Assembly (NCBI GenBank): GCA_034509425.1
Contig: JAVTVJ010001876.1
Span: 117,761 to 181,760 of the forward strand
DNA length: 64,000 nt
Origin: Eopsaltria australis
Lineage: Eukaryota; Chordata; Aves; Passeriformes; Petroicidae
Reading direction: 5' to 3'
Position 1 is the first letter of the stretch. Each line of letters starts with the position of its first letter. A model generated the notes under the pieces. It had not been told where the DNA came from. It saw only the letters and a list, made by a program, of their open reading frames with translations, and made no database searches. Of the stretch, positions 20,896 through 33,700 are shown one piece after another. The translations under genes were made by a program, and so were the position numbers.

Positions 20896-21215
20896 CCTTC
20901 CAGGGCTCCAGGAGTGCTGGTGAGGGGTTTGACACACGGGCGTGGAGTGACAGCACAAGGGGAATGGTTTCCCACTGCCAGAGGGCAGAGGTAGGTGGGC
21001 TGCTGGGAAGGAATCCTTCCCTGTGAGGTGGGAAGGCTCTGGCACAGGGTGCCCAGAGAAGCTGTGGCTGCCCCATTTCTGGCAGTGTCCAAGGCCAGGT
21101 TGGCCAGGGTTAGGAGCAGCCTGGGATAGGGGAAGGTGTCCCTGCCCATGGCAAGGGTGGAATGGGACTGGACGAGTTTTAAGGTCCCTTTCAAGGTAAA
21201 CCATTCTGAGATTAA
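20895..21215 (+). mobile_element. CR1 LINE 3' fragment
   Basis: Plus orientation: CACAAGGGGAATGGTTTCCC, CAGAGGGCAGAGGTAGGTGG, GGTGCCCAGAGAAGCTGTGG, ending TTTTAAGGTCCCTTTCAAGG and AACCATTCTGAGATT. Confidence 0.85.
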
Positions 21216-21331
21216 GTTGTACTTGTTTGGGGTTTTCCCCCCCAATTTTGATTCCTCCTCCCTACCCCCACGCAATTCCAACTTTCCTGTTGAGGCTAAA
21301 GTTAATTTAATATGACACTTTTCAGTGAGAG

Positions 21332-23016
21332 TGTAGTGGTTTTAGTTCGCTTATTTAGGTTTGTGGCTAAATGCCAGCACACTTACTTAAATTTACTTGA
21401 TTGTTTGTTGTGAGATGAGGATTAGGAATAGGCAAAGCAGGCTCAAACTTTATAAAGTATAAAGAAACTTTATTAATATACTTAAGACAAAGGGAAAGAG
21501 AAAAAAACCAAGAAAAACCAGAACAAACTCCTCAGACCACCCCTCCTTCTCTCACCTCTCTATTTCATTCTCCCTGACAACATACAAAAGACAACACTTC
21601 GACCTCTAGTCAGTTTACCACTTCAGAAATAGCTTTTGTTCCAGTTCATTTAGGGAGAGAAGTTTCTTTTGCTTACACTATGGATTTTCTGTAAGAAAAA
21701 TACAGTTTTGATGGGTCTTCTGCCTCACCATTAGCCACCGCCCGGAAGAAAGACCAGCTTAATGGTGGATCCCTCCCACACCAGTAGCCGTCCCACAGCC
21801 ACTATGGTGGGTTATGAACAGTCCACAGGGTACCTGTTTTAAGGATGCACAGTTCAATTGCAGCAACAAAGAAAATCCCTTCTTCTGTGCTGAGCAACAC
21901 AGGCTCTCCTGACAACACAGGTTCTCTAGCATTCCCCCGGGACCAGGGCTCTGGGTCACAGCTTCTCCTCTCTCTTGGTTCAAGTTTCTCATCAGGCTGT
22001 ACTTATTTCAACACCTACTTGTCTTTACTCAGGTATTTCAGTTCATTGGCTGCAATTAGAACCTCACATCCCCCTTTTGGACTCTATCTTCATATATTAC
22101 AGGGCATTCATTAGCTCAATCCTCAACCATGGTTCTCCAAAAGAGTTTTCAGCTTCACTCTTGAAGCACTTCTCATACACCTCCCTGTAGGTATCAGTTC
22201 TGCTTTCCTCACTGACTGTAAAGTCTCTATGCTGCATTTATGTCGATGTCCTCACTCGTTGCTCTCTCTGCGAGGAAGGATGGGTGTCTGTAAGTTTAGT
22301 CCAGGCATGGATAGAGTTAATCTCTCTCTCTCTCTCTCTCTGGCAGTGTGATGATCACATGCTCCCTGCTGGGCTGTTTGAACAGGTCCCAGCTGGATGG
22401 CAGAAGCTCTCAGAGTCTCTGTGCCTGGCTCAGAAAGGTCTGAGCTGGATGGCAGAAGCTCTCAAGAGTCTCTGCCTGGCTCTGCGGAGCTGGCTCAGCC
22501 TGCTGGGGCCACCTGGGCCTGGGGTGACAGGGCAGGGCCTGGCCCGAGCTGGATGGAGTCCGGCCCGGTCCTTGCCTGACCCAGAGCAGGGGCCTGGCCC
22601 TGTCTCATGTAGCTGGCACACTGGCTGAGCTGGATCTGCTGAAAATTCCAGTCGTTTCCTCCCCCATTCCCAGCTGCAGCAGCACGGCTGCCATAAACCT
22701 CCCTTCAGCCCCCCCCCGCCTCCTTTGGAAGGAGGGGTGGGGGAAGGGGGGGGGTGCTGGGGCCTTACCAGCGAGAGAAGCAGGAGATGCTCCTCTCTAC
22801 ACAGCAGCAGGTCTAAAGAGGAAGAGCCTCAGAGAGTCTCTGCTTAGATACGTTTTTTTCCCCAAAGGCGGATCAACTTTTTAATTGGTTCACCTACATA
22901 TCAATTCTTAAAACTACCTGATTATTGGCTCTCTCTCTCTCAGGAAGGAAGTTATATTCCTTCCTGTAGCATAGATCACTTCCTAGATTTTGACCCCTCC
23001 TGCCTAACCCAGGACA
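21332..23016 (-). mobile_element. Long solo LTR-type element with 5-bp target duplication
   Basis: 1,685 bp starting TGTAGTGG and ending CCAGGACA, flanked by GAGAG at 21327-21331 and 23017-23021. On the minus strand AATAAA lies near the element's end (TTTATT on plus near 21468). No gag, pol or env is evident. The interior has a TC run (22321-22342), G-rich low complexity (22700-22760) and an imperfect 51-bp duplication (GAGCTGGATGGCAGAAGCTC near 22388 and 22440). Either a long solo LTR or a non-autonomous LTR element. Confidence 0.78.
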
Positions 23017-23021
23017 GAGAG

Positions 23022-26000
23022 TTAACACTTATGTCGTGTTCTCTACAGCTTTGCTTTTTTTCCTTGTGTTTTATAGCAGGTGGAAAAAGAACATTACTGA
23101 AGCCTGATCCTTGTCCAAATTAGATGGTTGAAATCAAAATTGATAAGCCAAATGCACTCACTAGATACTCTTGTGACTTTTTTAAATGAGAATATTACGA
23201 ACGTGGGTTTAGTGTAATGGATCTGTACGACTGTAAATGTTTCTTTGAGCTATGACTTCAGTTTTATTAGTGAACTGGCATCTTTGGTCATGCAGGGATG
23301 TGGATTGCTGATGTGTGCTTCCATCACTGACATCATTAATTTTGTGTGGAAGTGTCCTTTCTATAAGAATGAATTCTGACTCTTCCAAAGAGGCTTATTC
23401 CTCTCAGCCCATGATTTTTAAGAAATTGCATTCGGTTTAGTTTTAAATATTCATTTAGGATTTCTCGAGGGACTCACTAATTACTGGAGGCTGTATTGTT
23501 TATATCTAATGGGATCCATTTATCTGCCTTATCTTGTTCATAGAGATATAAGGTTGTATGTGTGCACTTAGCAGCAGACACCAAAGTTCGGGTCTTGGTT
23601 GTGATAATTACTGCTGTTCTCAGTTCATTAGCCTTATCAGTTTTATGCCCACTGTATAACCCTGCAATGTCCTGTAAGTCTTTTGTAGAAAGTGCTAATT
23701 TTAAAAAGTAGTATTTAAAGGACTTCCCAGCTGTCTACAGGGCTTTTTGGTAATAGGAAGTCAAATGGAGGAATTTTGGAGCATAGTTACAAATAATTGT
23801 TCTGTTGAAGAACGACGCATAGGGAGATGAGAGTTCATTCCTTATTTTGATGGTGATGTTGGAAATAAGAAGAGAAGTCCTAGCACTCTGCTCTGTTTTT
23901 GCAAATCTGTACTTTCATGGACCTGAATGAAAAGTGGGGCCAGGAAATTCTGAGGTACAAGTGCAGCTGTGCTTCAAATTGTTTTCTCTGTGCAGAAACA
24001 CTATAAACGCAGACTGGAGCAGACTGGTTTCTGTGGACTGTTTGAAAGGAGCTTGGAGGATTGGATTCGTCCAAAATCTCAACTGGAAAGAATTTAATAT
24101 GAAGCAAGAATGACAGAGTTTATGGTTGTTGTAGTACAGAACTAACCAAATACCTGCCAGCAATCTTTTAAAAATGTGCGTTGCCATGTTCTAGGAGCAA
24201 GGGGCTTAGAAACACGGCTTTGCTCTTCTCCAGTCTAACCGATGGGCAGCACTAAAGTTCCTGAGGTGTTCTCAGTGCTTTGTCTTGAATGCAGAGAGAA
24301 GTCTGTAATGTGTCAGCTAAGTCAGCTGAAGAAAGCACAGGTTACGCCTGCAGGCAGGCAGGAAGGGCTTTTATTTTGCAGATGGCTTCTCTCTGGCAAT
24401 TTGGATTAGAGGTACAGTGCAAGTAATTTTAGTGCTATGCATTCTAGTTCAGTTTCGTAAGAACAGACAGCTTTTATCCCCACTTCTAGGAATTTCCTCA
24501 CAGAAACAGTTTTTGATCTAACTGTAGAGAACATGATCCACAGCTTTATTTCCTGTAGAAGTGTTTCCTCGTTTGAATCCCATTACTATCCCACTCTTTG
24601 AGCTGCATGTTATTTTTCATGTCTTGGTGTTGCCAGCAGTTCACAAGTTATCTGATCAGGGTAAAAAGGCAGCTTGCACTCTATTGTGTAGCACTCAGAG
24701 TTCTGGTTGTGACACTGTGTTCCTTTTGGATGTACCTTGAACACATATGAAAGGCAAAGGATGATGCAATAAAAACAAATGTCTTGAAGGAGTCATAAGT
24801 GAAAGTATGAATATTCATAAAAGACTAAGGGAGAAGCCATGGTAGTTTCTTCCACAAGTTTTCATTTGAAGAAGATAAACTTGGAGACCAGCAATACCTG
24901 AAACTGTATATCTGCAACAGCTACAAGTGAGGGATGCAGGATTTAAATTTTAAATATAAATAACCTGCTGATGTTAGAAATTAATGTTAGGAGATCAGGA
25001 TGTATCCTTGTCACAGTAAGTGTTATTCCAGAGTTAGGTCAGAGGAACATGAATGCCTTTGCTTTATAATGAATTACACAACATAGTATTTGAGTTTTGC
25101 TCAGTGCCTACAGTGTCAGACTCAAAGTGTGTTTTGGGTTTGGACAGTCTGGTTTGATGCTGGCATTTCAAATCCTGAAGTTTTGTTCACATGTGAAAAC
25201 AAGAAAGTGAAAACAGGATAGACTATTTAAAATAGTACAGACAGTTTAAGCTGCATAAAGATCAGGTTTTTGTTTTTTTCACTCTTCACTTAATATTGTT
25301 ATGGTAGTGTTTAAGAAATTATCCTGAACTGGGGGGAGGTGAAATACTTCTTCTACAGAACATGTAAACTCCCTTCAGCATTACGTACAAAGAGTTCATC
25401 ACAGTCTGTTCAAATGATCTTAGGGCTCTGTAATTTCTTATAGTTTTAAGTTTGAAGGCTGGAACACTGCTCTGACTTCACTAGTTTGTGTCACCTGTAA
25501 TGCCACATTTTTCAGGAGATTAAGTGAGGTATATGCCAGTGGCTAACTTTTCAGTATATGCAATGAAATAGTAACCATTGCATAAAGGAAAACCATTTTG
25601 TACTGCAAGATCAGCAGCAAAACTCTGGATACTAACCTCAAATATACACTGCTTTTATAGACTTGCTGATGCCTAGTTTTACTCTAGTAGGGAAAAAACC
25701 CCAGTTTCTTCATCTAGTCTGCATTTTTGTTAATTGTCAGTTTATACAAACCAGCATTTTTTCTTTTCTCATTTACTCAGGATGCATGACTCAAACCCTG
25801 AAAAAGCAAATATTTTCCAGGTGGAGCACCTGGAATGTTGGAAGAATTACCAGAGTTGAAAAGCTGTGTCCCTCACAATTAGTCACTTAAATCCATATCT
25901 CCAAGTGAATGTCATCATGCTTGCCTGTAAGAGAAAGCTGTCGCTAACTTCAAGAGTGTTCAAATGCAAAAGGATAAATTCTAGGCAGAATGCTGGTTTC

Positions 26001-27480
26001 TATTTGCTTAATTTCCCTACTCAAACAGTTTTGTCTGTGCCTTCAGGTTTGTTTGATTTTTAAGTCCCTGAATAGCAATAACAGTGTTCCTGACAGGCCT
26101 TACTACAATTTCAAACACTGTTAAAATACTCAGACAATGATAGTTATTGTTCCAATATACGTTATACAGTTTTAACTTTTTCCTACAATCGTGTGTCAAA
26201 TCTTGAAAAAGAAAATTAATTTCTGTATTTTTAAAAATAAAATAATTTAAGCAGTTTCAGGAGTGGAAGCTCAAAACATAAACTGTAGGGAAATTACAGT
26301 GGTCTGATAATGGAAAAGCTCCAGAATTGTTTTGAGTTTGATTTTTCTTACAGGCTGGCAAGCTGTAGCATTTATCTGACAACAAGGAATTAAGACAGTG
26401 ATTGCAAGATACATAAAAATAGATCTGAATGATTGGTGCCTCATATATTTGTGTTTGTACTGTCAGATGCACCTGTACCAAGCTTTGTGCCGTTTAAAAA
26501 TATTTATGTATTTTGAAGTAAACTGCAATGCATTTTAGCTCGTTTCTCAACACTGTTGGCCACGTAGGCTGCTGCCAGCGTTCTCTCGTTTGTCAGTGCA
26601 GGGTACAGGGCCTGAGTACGGCATTGAGGGTGAACCACAAGGATGATTTATTTTTTCAGTAATCTCACACAGGCCTGCTAAACGTTAGGAATGTTACTAG
26701 TAATTGTTAGAGAATTACAGAAACACCTTCAGTGGCTGAGAATCTTTTTTTGCACAGTAGCCTTTATAAACAGAAAACGTACCATACAAAAACTACAAAA
26801 TGCATGCTTAAGCTATTAAGCGTGAAATGCAGGTGTTTGCTGAGGTCCTTGCACCTTTACAGTGCTGTTTGTGTGCGAAGGGTGCAAGGACCAACTCAAG
26901 AACTTTATTTTCTTTCCCTAAAACCGTAAGCCTGTTGTTTACAAACATCTGAAGAAAAGGCTGTAACATACGTGGTTTGTCTTAGTTACATAATTCAAGC
27001 TCCTAGCTTTTATTTTTTGCGAGATTTTTCTTCTTTTCCTTGGAGAAATAAATACTACTGTACTGAATTCAGATCCTCGGTATTCTGCTGGCCGGTATCT
27101 TTCCTCTGTCATTTACTACGAAGTAGAGTTTAGAGCTGATCTATTTGCCTGTCCTTTTTCCTCTTAAGTTGCTGGTCATGCCAAAACAGCAGCTGGAACT
27201 TCCTACCGAAGTGTTTGTGTAGAATTACAATGGCAATTTTTTTTTTCACTTCTAAATTTCCAATGAAAACAATCGCATGTACTGTATGTATCTGTGTTAT
27301 TTATTTACAGTCATCGCTACACGGGACCGATCGTACAGAGAATAAAGCCATTTCGAGTGCCTGAGCCCGCCCTGCTGAGCAGTTGGTGACAAGTGTCTTG
27401 TGCGTTTCCGCATGGAAAATTCGTTTGTCCTCCACAAAGAGCACGTAAGGGTTGGGTATCCAAAGGCTAAATAAAATAAA
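23022..27480. other. No gene or repeat recognised
   Basis: About 4.4 kb of AT-rich, unique-looking DNA between the long LTR element and the THUMPD2 promoter. Short open frames on both strands resemble nothing I know. A minus-strand frame at 27301-27498 is low-complexity-free but unsupported by splice sites. Confidence 0.5.
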
Positions 27481-27489
27481 ACATAGGAA

Positions 27490-27601
27490 ACAATACAAAA
27501 AGCAGCGCTTTTAAACGCCGTTCTCCGCGGCCGGGCCCGCCAGTCCGTGCCGGGGCCCCGCCCCCGAGGCGGCCCCGCCGCGCAGGCGCCGCCTCCTCAA
27601 G
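27490..27601 (+). promoter_or_regulatory. THUMPD2 CpG-island promoter with YY1-like motif
   Basis: GC content rises abruptly at about 27505. TCAAGATGGCGGC at 27597-27609 overlaps the start codon; AAGATGGCGGC is the classic YY1 element of TATA-less promoters. No TATA box is seen. Confidence 0.65.
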
Positions 27602-27700
27602 ATGGCGGCGGCGGAGCCCGGGCGCTTCTTCTGCACCGCGGGCCGCGGGATGGAGCCTTTCCTGGCGCGGGAGGTGCGGGCGCGGCTCGGCGCCACGGAG
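27602..27700 (+). CDS. THUMPD2: THUMPD2 exon 1
   Basis: Encodes MAAAEPGRFFCTAGRGMEPF and LAREVRARLGATE. The donor GTGAGC is at 27701; the same donor sequence is repeated at 27763. Confidence 0.93.
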
Positions 27701-30700
27701 GTGAGCGGGGGGCCGGGGCCGGTGCCGGTGCCACCCGGGCGGTCGGGTTCGGTTCGGCCCGGGTGAGCGGGGGGCCGGGGCCGGGGCCGGTGCCGGTGCC
27801 GGTGCCACCCGGTCCGGTCCTATCCGGCTCGGCTCGGCTCGGCTCAGCTCAGCTCAGCGGGGGCCGCGGCCGCGTGCGCTGCGCGCCCCGGAGCCCGGCG
27901 AGCATGGCCTGGGTTGTGCCGCCACCCGGGGCTGGGCTCGGTCGGGGTCGGAGGCGGGGGCCGGTCACCCGCGGGGCGCTGGGGTTGCGGGACGCGGGGC
28001 TCACCCGAGGCCTCCCGGCCGGGTCCGACGTGTGTTCTCCCCGCAGGTGGACTGCGTCTCGGGAAAAGTGTTCTTCAGGGCGGCGGCGGGGCCGGGCGAG
28101 CTGCGGAAGCTGCGGTCGGGGGAGCGCCTGTTCCTGCTGCTGAAGAAGCACAGCCCGCTGCCGGTGTCCGGGAGCAGAGGTACGGCCCGGACACGGCCTG
28201 CGCGGGAACGGGAAGCCTCCGTTGGAGTTCTGTTATAAAATATGAGGTGTTTATTTTTTTACTAATGGCTGTAGTTCTGATTGACAGGAATCGATTCTGA
28301 AGTGTCTTTCACTTGTGTGTTTCCAACATTTTTTTAACCTGAAAAGGGCTTTCAAATTGTTTTCAATAGCTACCTTCCAGCCTATATTCTGCCAGCACTG
28401 AATGTGTATATGTATTTTTGAGACTCTCTCCCCCTGCTCTGTCTCAAAAAAGCGAAGAGCAAACACCTCACTCGAAAACCAAAGTTCAGTTCTGGATCTC
28501 TTGTGTTTATTGTAACAATAAGTCTTATTTTCTGTTAAGCAAGGTGAATCCCGACCTATATCCTGTGTCAAGGTACTGTTAAGTACACAGCTTCCTTCTA
28601 AGTCTCAGCTACTTGGATCATCCTTTCTGTCAGTGTTGGAATGAGAATTTCAAGTTTGATGGATTGATATCTGCCTGCTGGTGGGTTTTTATTTGGGAGA
28701 TTACCTTAAGCTTTAAGGATCAAATTTGATCATGATTCTAAAATTTTAAGTGATAACTAGAAAGACCTTTATTCTTTTTTCTTGACTAGCTTTGAGGTAT
28801 TTAAGTGAATTGGCCTCTCTGTTCCTCATGCCTTCTTGTAGCTAGTTTAGGACTGCCCACACGTGTAAGTGTAAGTGTGTGTTGCAGGATTGAAGGCAGT
28901 GATGAATGGTAAGCATAAATTTTATTTCTGAAAGAATAAACTTGTTTTTTCCCGAGATGACTCCCAGTAATTAATGTTTGTGTCTTTCAGTCCTGGAAAG
29001 TATTACTTATGCATAACTTCTATCTGAATTGCCCCTTTGTGGTAATGGTGGTGGGTTTTTGTTTGTTTTGGTTTCTTTGCTGGTGTTTGGTTTAGGTTTT
29101 TTTGTTTGATCGACTTATTGTGTGTTTGGAGTTTTTTGTTTTGTTGGGTTTTCTTTTTCATTTGTATTTATTTTTTTTTTTTTTGTTGCTAGTATACAGT
29201 ATCCAGATCCTGCATCTCTTAATCCTGAGTCAAGTGCTTTCTGGGGAGGTTGGCATGGTAGGCTGGTCCTCTGTTCCTGGGAACTACTCTCGCAGGTGGT
29301 CTGGTTTTCTAGAGCTGCTGACTTCTTGTGCAGAATTCAACCCTTGTGTGATTTAATCTTGGTTGTGCAGAGCTTGTAATCAGAGGGGTACCTGTTTGGC
29401 TTCTGGTGGGTGTGTGGGTGCTGAGAGCTCAGCTGTGCCTGTGGTGTCTGTCAGCTGTTGGTGTCTGGACTCACACATTAATGAAATCTGAGCACAGTTG
29501 CTGTTGACAGCTGTTCTCAGTCCATAGGGAAATGAAACGCTGAGGTGGAAGTACTTAACCCAAAACTGCTTTTTTCTTCCAGGGAAAATGCTGCATGAGA
29601 TTAAAAACCTTGTCATGGAGGAACGGAAATACTGGCTGGATATTATCTCTGTTTGGAGAAAGCTTCATGGACGTGAGGGGAAAACAGATGATGTCTTTCA
29701 AGAAAATGCATTGGCTCTGAAGAGAAAGTCAGAAGAAGAGACAAATACTGCAAGTAAAAGGCAGAAAGTGGAACAAGTGAGAGCAGTTGTGTCTGAGGAA
29801 TGTCAGGTGGAAGCTGGAGAGACGTGCGTGGCACCAGAGAGAGTGAGCAGTAAGGAGTGCTGGATTGAGAGCCAGACTTCCTCAGAATTCCCTTCCAAAG
29901 GCAGTGGAAAGAATCCTACTGTGACTGAGAAGTTTAGCTTCAGTTTCAGAGTGTCTTGTCGTTGTAGTGGAGCAATTGCCAAAATACTTACTTCACAGGT
30001 ATGCTGAGGTATCCATGTTTTAAAAAGAATTTAGCAAAGATGAACAGAGACATGTAGTTGTGTTGTGTGTTCTGGCATAATAAACTGATATAAGCTTTTT
30101 CTGTATTTTCTCAAAAAGCCCTTAACATGCATTCACTTTAAACAAGTGGAAGTTGTTTTTAATTTATGTGCAGTATTACCCTTAATGTTTTTCAACTCAA
30201 TACCTTTTATTGACGATAAGCAAAGGTAAGAATTTCAGGTTTCTGGGCCTGTGGAGGCTGAGGAGTGGTCGGATAAGTTTGCAGCTACTTTAAAGGGCCA
30301 TTGCAAGGACTGTGGAGCCAGACTCCTCAGTTGTGGCAAGCAGTCTAGAAGAAGGGGTAAAAGCCAGAACTTCAGTTGCCTCTGGTTGAGTATTGGGGAG
30401 AACTTGTTCTTCAGGAATGCAGCCCTGGGATGAGTCTTGGGAGAAGTGGAGCATGGTCCTTGGAAAAGAGTGGTGGTATACAGACCTCCAGGGATCCATT
30501 CCATCCAGCCCTCTTCCCATCTGTTCAGGTTTCTCTTGCTTGAAGGTAACAGTAGTTTAGATTCTTTTCCTACTAAAGCTAGTACCTTGGTGGGGTGAGA
30601 CACCCTAGAGGAGTGTTTACCTAAATTCGTGCTGTGTTTACACTTATACTCTGAAGGTAATCAGAGCTTTCTAGGTGTAATGAAAGCATTAAAATTTTGA

Positions 30701-33700
30701 GTTGCAGTTGTGCATTGCAGGTTTTCTGTAGGGTAATCTGCCTTAGAGCCATTGGAAGTGTTTTGTGCATGTGATTAAGAATCCCAAATGGCAGCTATCA
30801 CAGAATATTCTGAGTTGGAAGTGACCCACAAGGATCAAGTCCAACTCAAGTGAATGTTTTGTTGTGACTTGGTCAAGACTTGAACTTTAGCTTCTCTCAC
30901 CCCAGTTGAGCGTTGGTTGTTTGCCATGGGGTGTGTTTGCTTTGCCCCTCACTGACCTGCTCTGCTCTGTTGTACCTCCTCTGGTGTGAATTGTGTGAGT
31001 CGTTCCCATAGGCATAGAGTCTTTCCTTTCCCAGGGATTTCTGAGGGCAGTGCATCCAAGGTTGTGATCTGTGGTTTTCTGAGTTCTGGGGCTTTTTTAT
31101 TGGCTGTGACTGTTCTTCCCTCTTGCAGGAGATCGGGAGAGCCATTGGCATAGCACTTGTGAAGCAGTGCGGGTGGCGTGCTGATCTGCGGGATCCTGAC
31201 CTGGAGGTAGTGCTGCTCATCTGCCTCTTGATGCTTCCAGAATCACCCCTGACACCTTTTGTTTAGTTCTCTGCTCCCTTTGCACGTGGCCTCTTCCTGC
31301 TGGTCTTTCTGCCGCTGAATGTAACTGGAAATCAGCTGGTAGCGCTGAGCAAGGCATGAATGTGACCCCTGTGTGAGTGTGCTTTCCAGAGCTCTGGAAT
31401 AAACACCAGCCTGGCTGCACGGGCCTGCAAGGGAGGGGAGGGATCCATAGAGGAGGTATTGCAGGATCCAAAACCCTTACAGACTGCTGGACTCTGACTG
31501 TGTGACAATGGAAATTACCTGAGCCATGGGGCATCTGTAGCCTCTGGAAGGGAAGTGAGCAGGCAGCAAGGGTGTGTTCTCAAGGAGCTGGACTTGAGAA
31601 TGCTGTTTGTGGAAGAGCCTCCCCCTGGGCCCTGTCCATGACAAAGAGCTTGCTTCGTGTGCACCCTTGCTGGTGCAGCTGCCTGGAGACCTTCCAAAGG
31701 ACTCCCTGCTCTCGGCAAGCTGTTTCTCCATTCCTGCGCTTGGCTGGTGGAAGCTGCTCAGCACTGATGCTGAGAGATCCGAGACCTGCAGAAACCCTTG
31801 GGTTTATTTACTGGCACTGGTTTTCCCACACTGAGTGTTATGTGCAACTTTGTTGAGGCTCATATGGCCCTCCTGTTCTTGCCCAGAATTTTGCTCTGAA
31901 ACTATTGAAGTGCTGACGACAGGGATTTCTCCAATGGCGTCGTGTTTCCCTTTGCGCTTTCTGGGGGCAGGGGTTGCAGTCACGCAGGACCTGCTGGGGA
32001 GCTCAGTCTCCTTTTGGGATGCTCTCCATGGGACCACAGAACAATTTTTAGCTGCCTGCATTTCTGGAAGTATTACTTATGCGTAACTTCTATCTGAATG
32101 GCCCCTTAGTGGCACTAGTGTGGGTAATGGTGGGGGATTTTTGTTTGCTTTGGTTTCTTTGGTGGTGTTTGGTTTGGGTTTTTTTTTGTTTGATTGATTT
32201 TTTTGTTTGTTTGGGATTTATTGTTTCATTGGGACCTTTTAATTTACTTATTTAGTTGATAGTATACAGCGAACAATATTCTCCCGCTTGTAGAAAATGT
32301 ATTTGTAACTAAAAATTCCCATGCTGTGTTAAGGAAAAAGAAACCCCCTTAGAAATCCAAGTGCTTCCTGATGGATTCCTGGCGGACAAAATCGCCTTCA
32401 GCTTGCTTAAGTATTAAATCGTCATTAAAGTGGCATTCAGATGATCTGGTGGGATTTCTTCCAGTTAATTGTTATGCTTTATAGTATGCATTTTTGTTCT
32501 TAGGAACTGAGATTGGAAGTTTGTAGAAGCATCTGTTCCTGGTGTAAAGGAGTTAAAGCTGTTGTCGTGTCAGTTTGAGACTTTAAAATATTGAGGGTTT
32601 TTTTTTCCCTTCTTTTAGATCTTTGTACATCTAAATGACATTTACTCTGTGGTGGGGATTCCTCTTTTCAGGTAAGCATTCTCCCCACCACATTTGCCTT
32701 GGCAGTGTCAGAACAGGCAAGCTTTTTCAATCTTGCTGTCCACCATGAGTATCTTTTGGTTCGATAATCACTGGCTGCCAAATTAGTCTTGTGATCTGCC
32801 AGGATCTTAAATGACCACACAGGCCAGACTTGGCAGTGAGTTATGGTTAAAGGCAGACTTCTGTCTCTCAGTAGGCCTGTCCAGTTCATTTGTTCTTTGA
32901 CATTCCAGGGGCTTTTCTGGGTGGTTCTCCTGTTAATTTTTTTGTTTGTTTTTTTTTCCCTGTCTGCAGGCTTCCATTGGCAAACAGAGAGTATATCAAA
33001 ACAGCAGGCCTGCGGTCGACAGTCGCATGGGCCATGGCATCTCTGGCTGAAATCAGTGTCAGTGAGTGTTCCTTTCAGGGAAAGGGAGTCCTGAATGAAG
33101 GGGAGGGGGATGCTGCTCATCGGGTCCGGAGCTGGACGCTCTGAAGGAGGGCGGTGATTTTAATGCCCCATCGCCCTAATGCACGTGGACAGGGTCTGCC
33201 GTGGCTGCGATTAGCGTCTGCTGTCACCTGCCGTTCGGCCGGGTGTCTGCTGTAATTCCAGGTGCTTGTCGGCAGAGCTGTTAATCCTTGCACAGATACG
33301 GGTCCAAGTGGCGAGGTTTTGTTCACTGTCCACTGACAGTGAGAAAATGAAACCTCGTTCGGTGTTGTTTCCCAAGGAAACGTGATCTTTTTTCACAGAT
33401 TAACTTGGTACCAGTATCTGCAGTCCACCTGTAATATTTCCTCCCGACTGTCACCTCAGGGCTGTGTGTCTGTAGTGAAGCTCTTGGTGCTTTTTCCTGT
33501 GTTCCCTTATCCAAGCGAGTTTGGCCTGGGGTTACCAGTGATTCCTGTTAGCCTGTGCTGAATTCAGTGGGGTTCTGTCCATCCCTCTGTCAGCTTTCTC
33601 CTGGCTGAGGAGTCTGCCTTCCTTGGACGCAGTAACGCCTCTGTTTTTGTAGGCTGGTGCCCTTGTGCTGGATCCCATGTGTGGGCTAGGAACGATCCTG

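Noticed and set aside
20052..21281. Long repetitive open frames over the GAGCCGG and polypurine repeats
   Set aside because: They are translations of the repeat in several frames at once (SRLPAPG-like and GERRE-like) and have no splice or homology support.
27301..27498. Minus-strand 65-codon frame upstream of THUMPD2
   Set aside because: It looks less repetitive than its neighbours, but no family, splice context or polyA signal supports it.
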